Shown: piece by piece, positions 42,201 to 49,679 of the stretch
Numbering within the stretch: position 1 is the first letter of the stretch
How the letters are laid out: each line of letters begins with the position of its first letter
Assembly (NCBI GenBank): GCA_950097015.1
Contig: CATNEN010000003.1
Span: 11,623,501 to 11,687,500, forward strand
Length of the DNA stretch: 64,000 nt
Direction: 5' to 3'
DNA from: Macrostomum hystrix
Lineage: Eukaryota; Platyhelminthes; Macrostomidae
Translations under genes and position numbers: made by a program
Notes under the pieces: model-generated
The model's database searches: none
Seen by the model: only the letters and a program-made list of their open reading frames with translations
What the model was told of the DNA's origin: nothing

Positions 42201-42995
42201 GGAGTGTCTTCTGTTACCTCTAACCCTGCTCATTTATAACTGGCTGCAACAACCCCTGTCCTCAGGGAGTGTCTTCTCTTACCTCTAACCCTGCTCATTT
42301 ATAACTGGCTGCAACAACCCCTGTCCTCAGGGAGTGTCTTCTCTTACCTCTAACCCTGCTCATTTATAACTGGCTGCATCAACCCCTGTCCTCAGGGAGT
42401 GTCTTCTACCACCTCCAAACCCAGCTCATTTATAATTGGCTGCAAAACCCCCACTTCCCAGTAAAAGTTTTCTCCCACTCCGAAAGCCTTCTGTTGTTCG
42501 ATTGCTTGCTCACTTACGTTCCGAGCTAAAAGTAAAAATGACCAAACAGAAAAGCACGAGCAAGCACGAACCGGACACTAGTGAGGAGAAAAGCAACGGA
42601 AAAACCACCAGGTTGAGCATGTTGATCAGCAATTCACCCGGTAAGCCGATAAGCTGGACAGTCAGTTCTCTGGGCTCTATTCGGCTAATCGAAAGACCAA
42701 CTGGCACAGCAAGAATCATTGACAACAGTGTGAGAGCTGACAAAATATTTTCTGGCTCTTTCAGGGCGCCAAGGCAAGTGAAGGAAAATTTCCGATTTTG
42801 CAACGAGCTCACTTTAGTTGTACAAGTACTTTCCGAGGTCTCCGAACGGCTCCTTGAACGGTTTTCTGGTAACTCAAGGTCCAGATAATAAATGGACGAT
42901 TTTTGCTTATTATACACCTTGGCAATTTTCTCCAGTTCCTGTGGTGTCCAGTTAGGAAGCACTTTATCTTCTTTGATTTCTTGGAATTGTCTCAT
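21095..42995 (-). CDS. SLC1-family (EAAT-like) transporter, seven exons recognised
   Basis: Exons: 42995-42572, 37640-37418, 35986-35862, 35785-35659, 24310-23867, 23437-23291 and 21237-21095. All six junctions have GT/AG ends and compatible phases (1,2,1,2,2,2), giving about 544 residues without a stop, close to the family's usual 500-580; a short last exon is probably missing. In order: cytosolic N-terminus and TM1-2 (FPLLFSSLVSG), TM3 (LIGIILTVIIQPG), the extracellular loop (DLIRNIFPDG), TM4-TM5 (YTPVGVF), HP1 (GTASSAITLPITF), TM7 (NMNAAAMY), HP2 (STPGVPGGVAST) and TM8 (VDWLIDRFGTVVNVMGN). SLC1 proteins move acidic or neutral amino acids with sodium across the plasma membrane. The usual NMDGT is NMNAA, the substrate arginine of TM8 is Gly and the terminal Asp of NVLGD is Asn, so transport may be altered or lost. 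Confidence 0.88.
21591..21776 (-). pseudogene. Transposase-type helix-turn-helix remnant
   Basis: Lies inside SLC1 intron 6. The 61-residue frame contains RSQIFALWTAGWNASWIADH and GWIERFKSGH, resembling the N-terminal DNA-binding domain of Tc1/mariner-type transposases (usual form 'W-x-x-RFK-x-G'). No catalytic domain follows, so it would be a remnant. The copy in the duplicate (62266-62451) has one residue change. Family assignment is tentative. Confidence 0.35.
21935..22274. mobile_element. 340-bp insertion flanked by 5-bp duplication CCATT
   Basis: CCATT occurs at 21930-21934 and 22275-22279; copy B has a single CCATT at 62605-62609 with continuous flanks, an exact empty site. The insert begins GACATATAACCAAGTGTGTGT and contains near its middle ACACACACTTGGTCATAAATC, an inverted copy of its own start, followed by the palindrome at 22175-22268. 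It has no coding frame. It is a non-autonomous element inserted into the left arm of the older TIR element. Confidence 0.85.
22175..22268. repeat. 94-bp near-perfect palindrome
   Basis: Arms TATGCTAGGCTTCC and GGAAGCCTAGCATA enclose further matching sequence (GTGCGTAAATAGTCT with AGACTATTTACGCAC; TGGCAC with GTGCCA) around a TGCGCGCA centre. It could form a long hairpin as DNA or RNA. Confidence 0.9.
23291..23437 (-). CDS. SLC1 exon 6 (HP2 and start of TM8)
   Basis: 147 nt. Encodes SFLAMIASVSTPGVPGGVAS, the hairpin 2 region, then a tryptophan-rich stretch (VFWIWNWIWPVDWL) where the family has a shorter 'LIIAVDWFL'. The Trp-rich piece adds about four residues and is also present in copy B. 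Confidence 0.85.
23540..23856. repeat. 20-bp minisatellite in SLC1 intron 5 (CAGTCTAACAGGTGACACTC)
   Basis: About 16 units of 19-20 bp, with blocks reading CACCCTCG and CACTCTGG. It takes up about three quarters of the 429-bp intron and ends about 10 bases from the exon 5 donor. The same family starts at 63875 in copy B, where only about four units are present before unrelated sequence. Confidence 0.95.
23867..24310 (-). CDS. SLC1 exon 5 (TM5 to TM7, HP1)
   Basis: 444 nt, starting W-YTPVGVF and ending QIITV. Contains TM5, TM6, hairpin 1 (GTASSAITLPITFHC, family form GTSSSSATLPITF) and TM7 (VNMNAAAMYIAAAGVFAAQ, family form NMDGTALYEAVAAIFIAQ). Donor CAG|GTGAGA. The 20-bp minisatellite begins about 10 bases beyond the donor. 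Confidence 0.92.
24452..35622. repeat. 11.2-kb 16-bp satellite (GTCAGTTAGAGATTGG) in SLC1 intron 4
   Basis: About 698 head-to-tail 16-bp units fill 98% of the intron. Three positions carry common variants: TTGGG, TTGTA or TTGAG; GAGATT, GACATT or GAGTTT; TTAGAG or TTCGAG. Rare markers show long higher-order repeats: GAGGATGG at 26633 and 28089 and GAAATT at 26489 and 27945 are both 1,456 bp apart, which is 91 units. The 3' part (33.1-35.6 kb) is more uniform. No frame, no spacers. Confidence 0.98.
35659..35785 (-). CDS. SLC1 exon 4 (TM4)
   Basis: 127 nt between AATTCAG and TTG|GTGAGT. Encodes VSFSIFFGLVIKRL and the amphipathic helix LIDLMVAINDTCCMMVRVIT, corresponding to the family's 'FFNALNEA-x-MKLV' helix. 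The 11-kb satellite starts about 35 bases past the donor. Confidence 0.88.
35862..35986 (-). CDS. SLC1 exon 3 (extracellular loop)
   Basis: 125 nt between TTTCAG and G|GTAAGT. Encodes NIFPDGLLQTAFRKEKYTV, matching the family's 'RN-x-FP-(E/D)-N-(L/I)-(V)' loop, then a Lys/Asp-rich segment ending NLLG. Confidence 0.88.
36071..37321. repeat. 41-bp minisatellite in SLC1 intron 2
   Basis: About 30 units of 41 bp, each with ATTGCTAATCTACTCCATGC followed by AGAAGGTATCAAGGGATTTG. Variants (GATTTGAATT, GACTTTAATTGCTTA) recur at intervals, so block duplications have occurred. The array fills most of the 1.43-kb intron between exons 2 and 3. Confidence 0.97.
37418..37640 (-). CDS. SLC1 exon 2 (TM3)
   Basis: Acceptor AACTCCAG, donor ACG|GTGCGT. 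Encodes TM3 (YVFMLLYFFFSCLAAVLIGI), the ILTVIIQPG segment, and the start of the large loop ending LETMLDLIR. The Ty3/gypsy element lies only 25 bases upstream of the acceptor in the sense direction. Confidence 0.9.
37661..37665. other. 5' target site duplication GAAAG
   Basis: Direct copy of 42022-42026. The five-base length fits integrases of Ty3/gypsy elements. Confidence 0.93.
37666..37919 (+). repeat. 5' LTR
   Basis: 254 bp, begins TGTTGTATCG and ends CACGACACGACA. Contains CTATAATAAATAAC near 37854, which holds both a TATA-like stretch and the AATAAA poly(A) signal, as expected for the U3-R part of an LTR promoter. Confidence 0.96.
37920..40328 (+). CDS. Gag-Pol polyprotein, first part (gag, protease, RT, RNase H core)
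   Basis: 802 residues. A capsid-like gag region (about 1-215) is followed by CRSC and CNKCHRRNHFAAVC zinc knuckles (about 222-256), an aspartic protease with LDSGSGASIIP (about 305), reverse transcriptase with WASPIVVVRKADGDLRI and the catalytic YQDDM (about 571), and RNase H with TTDASEKAIAAIL (about 720). Gag and pol are one frame, with no frameshift. The ATG is the very first triplet after the LTR. The frame stops at TAG in a position where relatives continue through the RNase H C-terminus. The protein would copy element RNA into DNA in cytoplasmic particles. Confidence 0.95.
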   Translation: MASQAASELPLSQAEAWLQSFEALCRHKKLQYTNEEKQVTDLFLARAGINAVRSVSIMAKPKNIEDMTFKDIKKMIIGRLQPKKKLVIAERTRFMSQRQLSTESAQQFAERLRDAAKHCEFDKLNEQGCKQSAEDDLIQTLLISGLCDRSQRTKTLEHIQSSENPVTLDTCLQYIQQLELIQSYSSSDRSAEAREPSRSSEMAESSTPVASIDRNRNSGAQCRSCGLQHQPGKCPAFGKTCNKCHRRNHFAAVCRSSAKSKSVAHAHEIDTSECEQAGIYTIVGNESGSGSIKTVLIEVKPFKMQLDSGSGASIIPINFWRSLGEPKLRKSKLRLRQFDGTRTRTRGCFTALIEVGRQIACADVTVTECTKEHGLIGTDVLDFKLDTATVNQVERSSKPLGKLKGFRARVLLRENAQPSFFDARPLPIHLKPLVVAKLRTMIDAGILEPVPPGGSRWASPIVVVRKADGDLRICSDYKVGVNPKICSDAYPLPNIEQAFSALAGMKHFAIVDLTNAYNQIELDEASREILTIKTPLGLLRWTRMPFGVKTASAQFQAAMEATVGGAVSNLVIYQDDMCVGATTADELDSKVRDLLRALSDAGMSINEKKCVFRSTEISFLGYRIAADGVRPDRKLVEKILGVSTPSSKKELESFLGMTVYYSRYIKSYSEKTEPLTELRSKKVAFHWGPRQQKAFDELKQALAASPVVRIFDARKRTTLTTDASEKAIAAILSQDEHPVMYLSRRLTPAERNYSNIEREALAVVWATQRARHFLLGSKFVLQCDHQPLEFIFSPSRELPKVT
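40329..41759 (+). CDS. Gag-Pol polyprotein, continuation (RNase H end, integrase)
   Basis: Same frame as the upstream part, separated by the single TAG. It opens with the end of RNase H (RWALQLSAFDYEI), then the integrase zinc-binding segment (HGDSH ... CQRC) and a core with the three acidic residues in HMDHAH, VADNAPEF and GCAERM; the last two are exactly 35 residues apart (D35E). The C-terminus has a GPY-like region and then short GGR-x-PDD repeats. The stop TGA at 41757 is adjacent to the polypurine tract. Without readthrough or repair of the TAG the integrase is not made in frame. Confidence 0.93.
   Translation, partial: ARIMRWALQLSAFDYEISYIKGSCIPHVDALSRIEFKEEGDGDDCQESFVHWTETEVLKLEQIRDATDNDPVLASVKRRIRSNAWNNCSAAERPYKAVRQQLSVESGVVCLRDLVVPPSRLRQDVLRAAHGDSHCGALATRNRLKLEAWWPGHCEDVENFVKQCQRCAEIRPMPARTCHTWPAENGPWRRVHMDHAHVPGFGLLLIVVDAFSGWPEAVPVADKSAMTVIKVLRLIFSRLGVPHTLVADNAPEFRDQQLHEWLKKIGCSPIHSPPYHPQSNGCAERMVQTVKKGLRAFAVHQGRFDAYLAKLLLNYRATPRGDGRGSPSALMGRQLRSPLTLQFDTDAPLVYQSRPGVPAETVRFVVQAGHNTAVVTRDKDDRPVLAHRDQLRLCPSPSRAEVTDNTDDGGRDPDDAGRSPDDGGRNPAEGGWNPEPDIQRPDAAAPPQQTAEATPEPRRSCRSTKGVAPDRLSPRW
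41760..41767 (+). promoter_or_regulatory. Polypurine tract
   Basis: TGAGGGGA lies directly before the 3' LTR, the expected site of plus-strand DNA priming. It is short and starts at the last base region of the integrase stop codon. Confidence 0.75.
41768..42021 (+). repeat. 3' LTR
   Basis: 254 bp, same ends and by eye the same sequence as the 5' LTR, followed by the target duplication GAAAG. Confidence 0.96.
42105..42450. repeat. 65-bp tandem repeat
   Basis: Five to six copies of a 65-bp unit containing CCCCTGTCCTCAGGGAGTGT and CTCATTTATAACTGGCTGCA in SLC1 intron 1. The later units are more divergent. Confidence 0.93.
42572..42995 (-). CDS. SLC1 exon 1 (N-terminus, TM1-TM2)
   Basis: Starts at the ATG of MRQFQEIKEDK; an upstream in-frame extension without ATG could be coding if an earlier exon exists. 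A hydrophilic about 80-residue N-terminus is rich in Arg/Ser and then TM1 (NILSALTLLSMILAVPVG) and TM2 (LLINMLNLVVFPLLFSSLV). The donor is GTCCG|GTTCGT, weak but in the right phase to give SGLSNP with exon 2, the family's usual SG(L/M) link. Confidence 0.8.
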
Positions 42996-43823
42996 GTTGA
43001 AGTCCGCGTCAAGATCTGGTGCAAGCAATTTTAACAGAGCAGATTAAAATCTAAAATCCTATGGCCGTCTCTCGGAATGCTTCTAAATTACCATAGACAA
43101 GTGTCCCGGGCCGACTCGTTGTTTCGTTATTTTACATGTGACATCCCGTCATCCACTATTTCGTTTGAATTTCAATTTTAGATTTCAAATCCAAACATGT
43201 ATAAGTTTTGAAAGTAGCACAGAAGATGCGGCAGTTTTCAATTGTAGCCACATGCCTTGGTATTTTAAACAAGAAGGCATATTTAGCATCAAGTTTATTC
43301 ATACGTGTCAAATAAAAATGTGTTCTTTAAGACATCGCCAGCAATAGAACAAAATTTGTGTAGTAGCTTTGTCACTTCTTTAGCTTTTGCGGCTTGTTCT
43401 CGATCTGTAAAAAATAAAAGTACGAATGCAATCTCTGCATTGTTTGTTTAGAGGCGTCTTATTGTTGTTGCTAAGAGATGGAAGCACCAAGGGGCAATTA
43501 GCATAGCGAACGAACAGCAGGCGCATGAACAACTATCTCAAGGAGTAGAAGGACAGGAAACTAGGTTTCCTCGAAATTTTAGGACCCTAGAAATAGAACT
43601 ATTTATTTGTTGGAAAGCTATGGGAAAATTTGAGCCTGTATCAGTTTTTTTATGGCAATTCATTGAATATAATTAGAGGTACAGAAAAAACGGAGGGTAC
43701 TTAAATTATCCCCGTGGTTTTTCTACAGTTAACGACATGTTGACATACTAAAACTATCATAATATAAGCATAAAAGTCCTTTCTAATGCTTTTCTCACTC
43801 TTCCGCTTTTGATTTAGGCTTAC
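42996..43823. other. Between the SLC1 gene start and the upstream SLC1 remnant
   Basis: About 830 bases with no convincing exon. It must hold the promoter of the SLC1 gene if exon 1 is the first; I see no clear core promoter motif. Confidence 0.4.
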
Positions 43824-45541
43824 AGCAGCCAATCAACAGCCAAGATTAGAAAGATGTCATTAGGCGGTAGGTCGACTGAAATCAGCACGGTTACCAAGGT
43901 GATTAGTCTAGCGCCATGCACACTAGTGGCTCCCATGGCCACCAAGGTGCTGTAGAGCTGCAGGTAAACCATTTTTGGGGGCGCGGATGCTAGTCTTATA
44001 TACTAAAATGCTGCAACTTGGCTATAAACTTTTCTAAATTTATCACACAAATGCACTTTGTTTGTTTGCTGGCCAACAGACAAGGGAACAAAATAAGCTA
44101 GCTAGAAAGCTATGGATGGTCAACCCACAACAAGCTGTTGACCAATACACGAAGCTGGAATTTACATAGCTGGGAGTGGACTTATTGACTGAGAGAACAA
44201 AGGCGTGATTGGGTGGAAGGTGGGAACTACCCACCCTCCCCAAGACGTCGATCAATACAAATATAGCCACAGCGAATGAAAGATCGAATCGTGGCACACT
44301 ACTCGTAAAAACCGAGTAAATGAGGTTCAGCGTTATTAGAGAGTGAATAAGTTTGCCGGATGTCACAGTGATCACAAAGAAAACCATGTTGCGCATTGTG
44401 GACATCAGGTCTTTGTCCTCCAGCAGCTTGGCGGTGATCAGAAAGTAAATGCCAATTGGCGTGTACCTGCAGGTCCACGAGAGCGTTAGTAACAATAATA
44501 ATTGCAAGGTGCCTGTGGTCGTACAACTGCAATGCACGCGGGTTGCACGCCGCCTTGACTTCAAGCACGAGTGACGCGTTCTGATTAACTTGTGGGTTTA
44601 CTGTCTGCCTCAAATGGGTCTAGGCTGGGGTGGGGGTTGTTAACGTGACTGACTATACTTGTATCTTAGTGCGCACAATTCCTTTTCAAACCTCCGTTTT
44701 TTACTTTCTGAATTACTACCGCTCTGTTCTTTCTTTGGCCGCGCTGCCTCAGCACAACTGGTACATCATTTGTGCGGCAGTAGACTCACAGCCAGAGAGA
44801 GGCAATACAGCCAATGCATTCCGCTGACTCCGCTGAGCACAGATTCTCATAGACCAACACCTGCCATGGCTTTTACATCACGTTAAGCAGTCCCATGCAG
44901 TGATCCTAATGGGCGTAAATTGCGCTACAAGCCCCTAAATTAATATGGCCACAACTGCGGATTAGAGCTCAGGGACATAGGTGCGAAAGTCGAACGCGTA
45001 AACCTAGCAAGCACTAACCATGATGAAGTGAGCTATGAAGTAGATAAGTAAACGATTTGAGTAAATAAGTAAGTAAGCAAGTAAGTAAACAGCTACATCT
45101 TAGAGCATGCACCTAGGTTAGTAAAAAGTGAGCTTGATTAAAAACTTACCAGATGACAGGATGTTCATAACAATTTCACAAGCCATTTCCGGCATATTTC
45201 TGAGAACGGCTCCGACAAATAATGAGACACTCAATAAACCTAAAGACAATGTTGCAAAGATACTGGCACTTTATAATCGCAATTAAAAATATTCAAAATA
45301 TATTCGTGTACTTAAAAATAAAAAGATATACATTTAAAATAAAGAAATTTGTAAACAAAATTATTTTACAATGGTAGCAAAATACCAACCAATTGCATTA
45401 ACACCTTCCACTTTTCTCGTTATGTATTCTTTGAGCAACATCCACGATTTGCCATCATCATAAGTTTGATGATTAGAGATGATGATCTTCGTTTTCTTGT
45501 GTTGAAAGCAGGTCGTCACTATATTGTCTGGAATGATGTTT
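43824..45541 (-). pseudogene. Decayed second SLC1 copy
   Basis: Four exon-like blocks match SLC1: 45541-45390 (NIIPDNIVTTCF, loop), 45239-45150 (SLFVGAVLRNM, TM4), from 44466 down (YTPIGIYFLITAKLLEDKDL, TM4-TM5) and 43957-43824 (LVAMGATSVHGARL, LAVDWL, HP2-TM8). The second block is 37 bp shorter than its counterpart in the intact gene and leaves the wrong phase, so the join to YTPIG shifts frame and meets a stop. HP1, normally serine-rich, reads LGRVGSSHLPP, and TM7 is unrecognisable. N-terminal exons are not visible upstream. A pseudogene is the best reading. Confidence 0.75.
44467..45149 (-). other. Intron of the SLC1 remnant
   Basis: No array and no other gene seen; contains short AGTAAGT repeats near 45053. 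Confidence 0.4.
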
Positions 45542-45749
45542 CTGAAATTTTTTTCAATTTCTACACTTAATTTAGCATTACGTACAGCAATCCTCAATGG
45601 GCTAAGTGGAGTAGGTGAATGGGATATTTTGGGAAACTACACTTACAGTTGTACGCTGGGACGCAGCACTATTGATTATGCCATTGTGTCCATAGACAGT
45701 CTTGAATTCAAACAAACACATAAAACAAGGCACTCCCAAATCCTCCCAG

Positions 45750-46192
45750 AGCCTCACAATGACCTCCCCACTCACTCACCAACCACCCAGATCCTCACAA
45801 TGGCCTCTCCACTCACTCACCAACCACCCAGATCATCACAATGGCCTCTCTACTAACTCACCAACCACCCAGATCATCACAATGGCATCTCTACTCACTC
45901 ACCAACCACCCAGATCCTCACAATGGCATCTCTACTCACTCACCAACCACCCAGATCCTCACAATGGCCTCTCTACTCACTCACCAACCACCCAGATCCT
46001 CACAATGGCATCTCTACTCACTCACCAACCACCCAGATCCTCACAATGTCCTCTCTACTCACTCACCAACCACCCAGATCATCATAATGGCCTCTCTACT
46101 CACTCACCAACCACCCAGATCCTCACAATGGCATCTCTACTCACTCACCAACCACCCAGATCCTCACAATGGCCTCTCAACTCACTTGTAGA
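45750..46192. repeat. 41-bp tandem repeat (CACCAACCACCCAGATC...)
   Basis: About 10-11 units of 41 bp holding CTCACTCACCAACCACCCAG and ATCCTCACAATGGCCTCT. Each unit has an ATG, so all + frames look open and encode THQPPRS-type repeats; because 41 is not a multiple of three, the frames rotate and no conserved protein is implied. Confidence 0.95.
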
Positions 46193-46275
46193 GAGTAGTA
46201 AAATGTGCAATTTGTTCAACTCGCTGATTAAAGTTATATTACAAAGAATCCTAAGCCATAATTGTTTTTCTTTCG

Positions 46276-46432
46276 CTGGCCTGGAGTTCAATAGTCACTG
46301 GCCTGAAGTTCGATAGTCACTGGCCTGAAGTTCGATAGTCACTGGCCTGAAGTTCGATAGTCACTGGCCTGAAGTTCGATAGTCACTGGCCTGAAGTTCG
46401 ATAGTCACTGGCCTGAAGTTCGATAGTCACTA
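46276..46432. repeat. Short 22-bp satellite patch
   Basis: Seven units of the same 22-bp family as 1171-6594, without the 34-bp module. It is an isolated satellite seed outside the duplicated block. Confidence 0.95.
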
Positions 46433-46867
46433 GTATCGTTGTTGAAATGAACAAAGTTTACGAGAGCCACATATCGTTGATACATTTGAGAAAGCCTCCT
46501 TGTTTCCTAGGATACATTCCTAGAGGATTATTGATTGATTGATTTGAGTTATCCGTTATCTTTCAGAGGTCAGGAGTAAAGCGCAACAGACAGGATCGAC
46601 AAGCAGATGCCAAGAGACTAACATGCTACAAAGACTCAAGAAGTAATCGACCCAAAAATTCACGGTCGACCAACAACAACAATAAGAAGAAGAACCGCAT
46701 GCCCCTCTGCAATAACACTGACCACAACTGGCCACCAACGAAGAAGAACATGCAACAGGAAGTGTCACGTGACTTTTGTAAATTCCTCGGCCATTGTCCC
46801 CCATTGTCTAGAAGTGGGAGTTTTGTGAGTCTGATCAACACAACAAACTCTTCACACTCACAAGCCT

Positions 46868-47100
46868 CACAAATCCTCAAAATGGCCTCCCTACCCACTC
46901 ACCAGCCTCCCAGATCCCTCGACTGCCTCAACAATGGCCTCCCAGATCCATCGACTGCCTCAACAATGGCCTCCCAGATCCATCGACTGCCTCAACAATG
47001 GCCTCCCAGATCCCTCGACTGCCTCAACAATGGCCTCCCAGATCCATCGACTGCCTCAACAATGGCCTCCCTGATCCATCGACTGCCTCAACAATTACCT
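46868..47100. repeat. 32-bp tandem repeat (GGCCTCCCAGATCCATCGAC...)
   Basis: About six units of 32 bp with CTGCCTCAACAAT. The first part (CAAAATGGCCTCCCTACCCA) shows that it derives from the same source as the 41-bp repeat at 45.75-46.19 kb. Confidence 0.92.
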
Positions 47101-47442
47101 ACCAAGCAGCTCAAACTCAAACAGATCTTTTCAAACTGAACTCGCTCTCTTGTGACGCGTGTCGCAAGGCTCAGCAGAAATTATTCATATTAATTTTAAC
47201 AAGAACGAAAAGACTGCTCAGAGCGCATAAATCAGTTGCTAACCAGATAACAGCATGGAAACGCATTTAAGCAAAAATGTACTCATTGTAAAGCCTCTCT
47301 ACTGCAAAGATAAGAAGGCATTGCATGCGCTGCTAGTAGCAGCAGGCAACAGACTGGACAGAATGAGCACAATGGCCTTCACAGTTAATCTAATCAGCTC
47401 ACAGTCACAGTGAGTGTCACCATGGCCTGGGTGCCATTGAAG

Positions 47443-47649
47443 CTATCCAACAGTGAAATCGGGTCTTATCTGATTGATTCGATCAACTTTTCTGCCTGTT
47501 TTTGTCAGTTCAGCAACAGTTAAGAAGGCCTTGCTCCCATTCGAAATAAAACAGTGAGATTTCAGCTGACAGAATTCAGTATGGAAGTATTCAACGGCTT
47601 CAGGGACATTGCGTGCAATCAGATCTGGCACTGAGCATGCGTGAATAAG
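47443..47649 (-). other. Exon-like open frame, unrecognised
   Basis: Opens after CTCAATTTGCAG and runs 68 codons to TAG, starting LIHACSVPDLIARNVPEAVE. It could be the last exon of a gene or a much altered SLC1 loop exon (compare DLIRN-x-FPE in that family). The evidence is an acceptor and an open frame only. Confidence 0.2.
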
Positions 47650-47726
47650 CTGCAAATTGAGTAAATTCGTAAAACATTTAATATCTAACTGTGCTCATAG
47701 TAAAAATAATTAACAAATTATTAATG

Positions 47727-49084
47727 CCTGGCCTGAAGTTTGATGGTCACTGGCCTGTGGTTCGGTAGTCACTGTCCTGAAGTTCGAGGGTCACTGGCCT
47801 GAGCAGGTATGACTCACTCACAAAGAACGAGCCGGACTTCTTTGCTTTCTGGCCTGAAGTTCGATAGTCACTGGCCTGAAGTTCGATGGTCACTGGCCTG
47901 AAGATCGATAGTCACTGGCCTGAAGTTCGAGTGTCACTCACTCAAAAGGCACGAGGTAGGAGGTGGGACTCACTCACAAGGCACGAGCCTGAAGTTCGAT
48001 GGTCACTGACCGGAGGAGGTAAGACTCACTCAAAAGGCACGAGCCTGAAGTTCGATAGTCACTGGCCTGAAGTTTGATGGTCACTGGGGGAGGAGGTGGG
48101 ACTGACTCACAAAGCATGAGCCTGAAGTTCGATAGTCACTGGCCTGAAGTTCGATAGTCTCTGGCCTGAAGTTCGATAGTCACTGGCCTGAAGTTCGATA
48201 GTCACTGGCCTGAGGAGGTAGGACTCGGTCACAAAGCACGAGCCTGAAGTTGGATGGTCACTGGCCTGAGGAGGTAGGACTCACTCACAAAGCACGAGCA
48301 TGACTTCGATGGTCACTGGCCTGAAGTTCGATAGTCAGTGGCCTGAAGTTCGATAGTCACTGGCCTGAAGTTTGATGGTCACTTGGGGAGGAGGTGGGAC
48401 TCACTCACAAAGCACGAGCCTGACTTCGATGGTCACTGGCCTGAAGTTCGATAGTCAGTGGCCTGAAGTTCGATAGTCAGTGGCCTGAAGTTCGATAGTC
48501 AGTGGCCTGAAGTTCGATAGTCAGTGGCCTGAAGTTCGATGGTCACTCACTCAAAAGGCACGAGCCTGAAGTTCGATAGTCGCTGGCCTGAAGTTCGATA
48601 GTCGCTGGCCTGAAGTTTGATGGTCACTGGCCGGAGGAGGTGGGACTCACTCACAAAGCACGAGCCTGACTTCGATGGTCACTGGCCTGAAGTTCGATAG
48701 TCAGTGGCCTGAAGTTCGATAGTCACTGGCCTGAAGTTTGATGGTCACTTGGGGAGGAGGTGGGACTCACTCACAAAGCACGAGCCTGAAGTCACTGGCC
48801 TAAACTTCGATGGTCACTGGCCTGAAGATCGATAGTCACTGGCCTGAAGTTCGATAGTCACTGGCCTGAAGTTCGATGGTCACTGGCCTGAGGAGGTAGG
48901 ACTCAGTCATTCGTCTGAAGTTCGATAGTCATTCGTCTGAAGTTCGATAGTCATTCGTCTGAAGTTCGATAGTCATTCGTCTGAAGTTCGATAGTCATTC
49001 GTCTGAAGTTCAATGATCACTGGCCTGAGGAGGTACGACTCACTCAAAAGGCACGAGCCTGAAGTTCGATGGTCACGGGCCTGA
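47727..49084. repeat. 22-bp satellite, second large block
   Basis: Same 22-bp unit and 34-bp module as 1171-6594, with extra variants (TCAAAAGGCACGAG, CATTCGTCTGAAG). It ends in the same way, running into TTTAAGTTTGCGCAAAT at the edge of segmental copy B. Confidence 0.95.
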
Positions 49085-49402
49085 AGTTCGATTTTAAGTT
49101 TGCGCAAATAACGGATTGCGGCATCGGAGCTGCGGGATTTGAGGCCTTTAAGAGATTTGAAGAGATAAGATATTTCATAACTCTTTTTCGTCGCTTTACA
49201 GTCGATGATAGAATTACTGTAAAAGTGTATCTTCTGGTTTGCTTTTGCTTGAATTGTCTATTTGGTATCCAAGTTAGGGTCACAAACACACACAGCACCT
49301 GCGGCACTTTGATCCACAACAATTTTTTTTCTTGGAATACAGGTTGAATCTGACCCTCCTCAATTTGTATCCTCAATTGCGTATTCACCTTTTCTGCAAA
49401 AT

Positions 49403-49666
49403 CAATCTAGTCCAATGATCACTTGATAGTCCAATGATCACTTGATAGTCCAATGATCACTTGATAGTCCAATGATCACTTGATAGTCCAATGATCACTT
49501 GATAGTCCAATGATCACTTGATAGTCCAATGATCACTTGATAGTCCAATGATCACTTGATAGTCCAATGATCACTTGATAGTCCAATGATCACTTGATAG
49601 TCCAATGATCACTTGATAGTCCAATGATCACTTGATAGTCCAATGATCACTTGATAGTCCAATGAT
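49403..49666. repeat. 19-bp tandem repeat (GATAGTCCAATGATCACTT)
   Basis: About 14 almost identical 19-bp units, directly 3' of the copy B Mab-21 coding end. Copy A has no such array at the matching position, so it arose or was lost after duplication. Confidence 0.96.
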
Positions 49667-49679
49667 TATATTTGGTGCT

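Noticed and set aside
45702-46316. THQPPRSSQW-type frames
   Set aside because: Translation of the 41-bp repeat in rotating frames.
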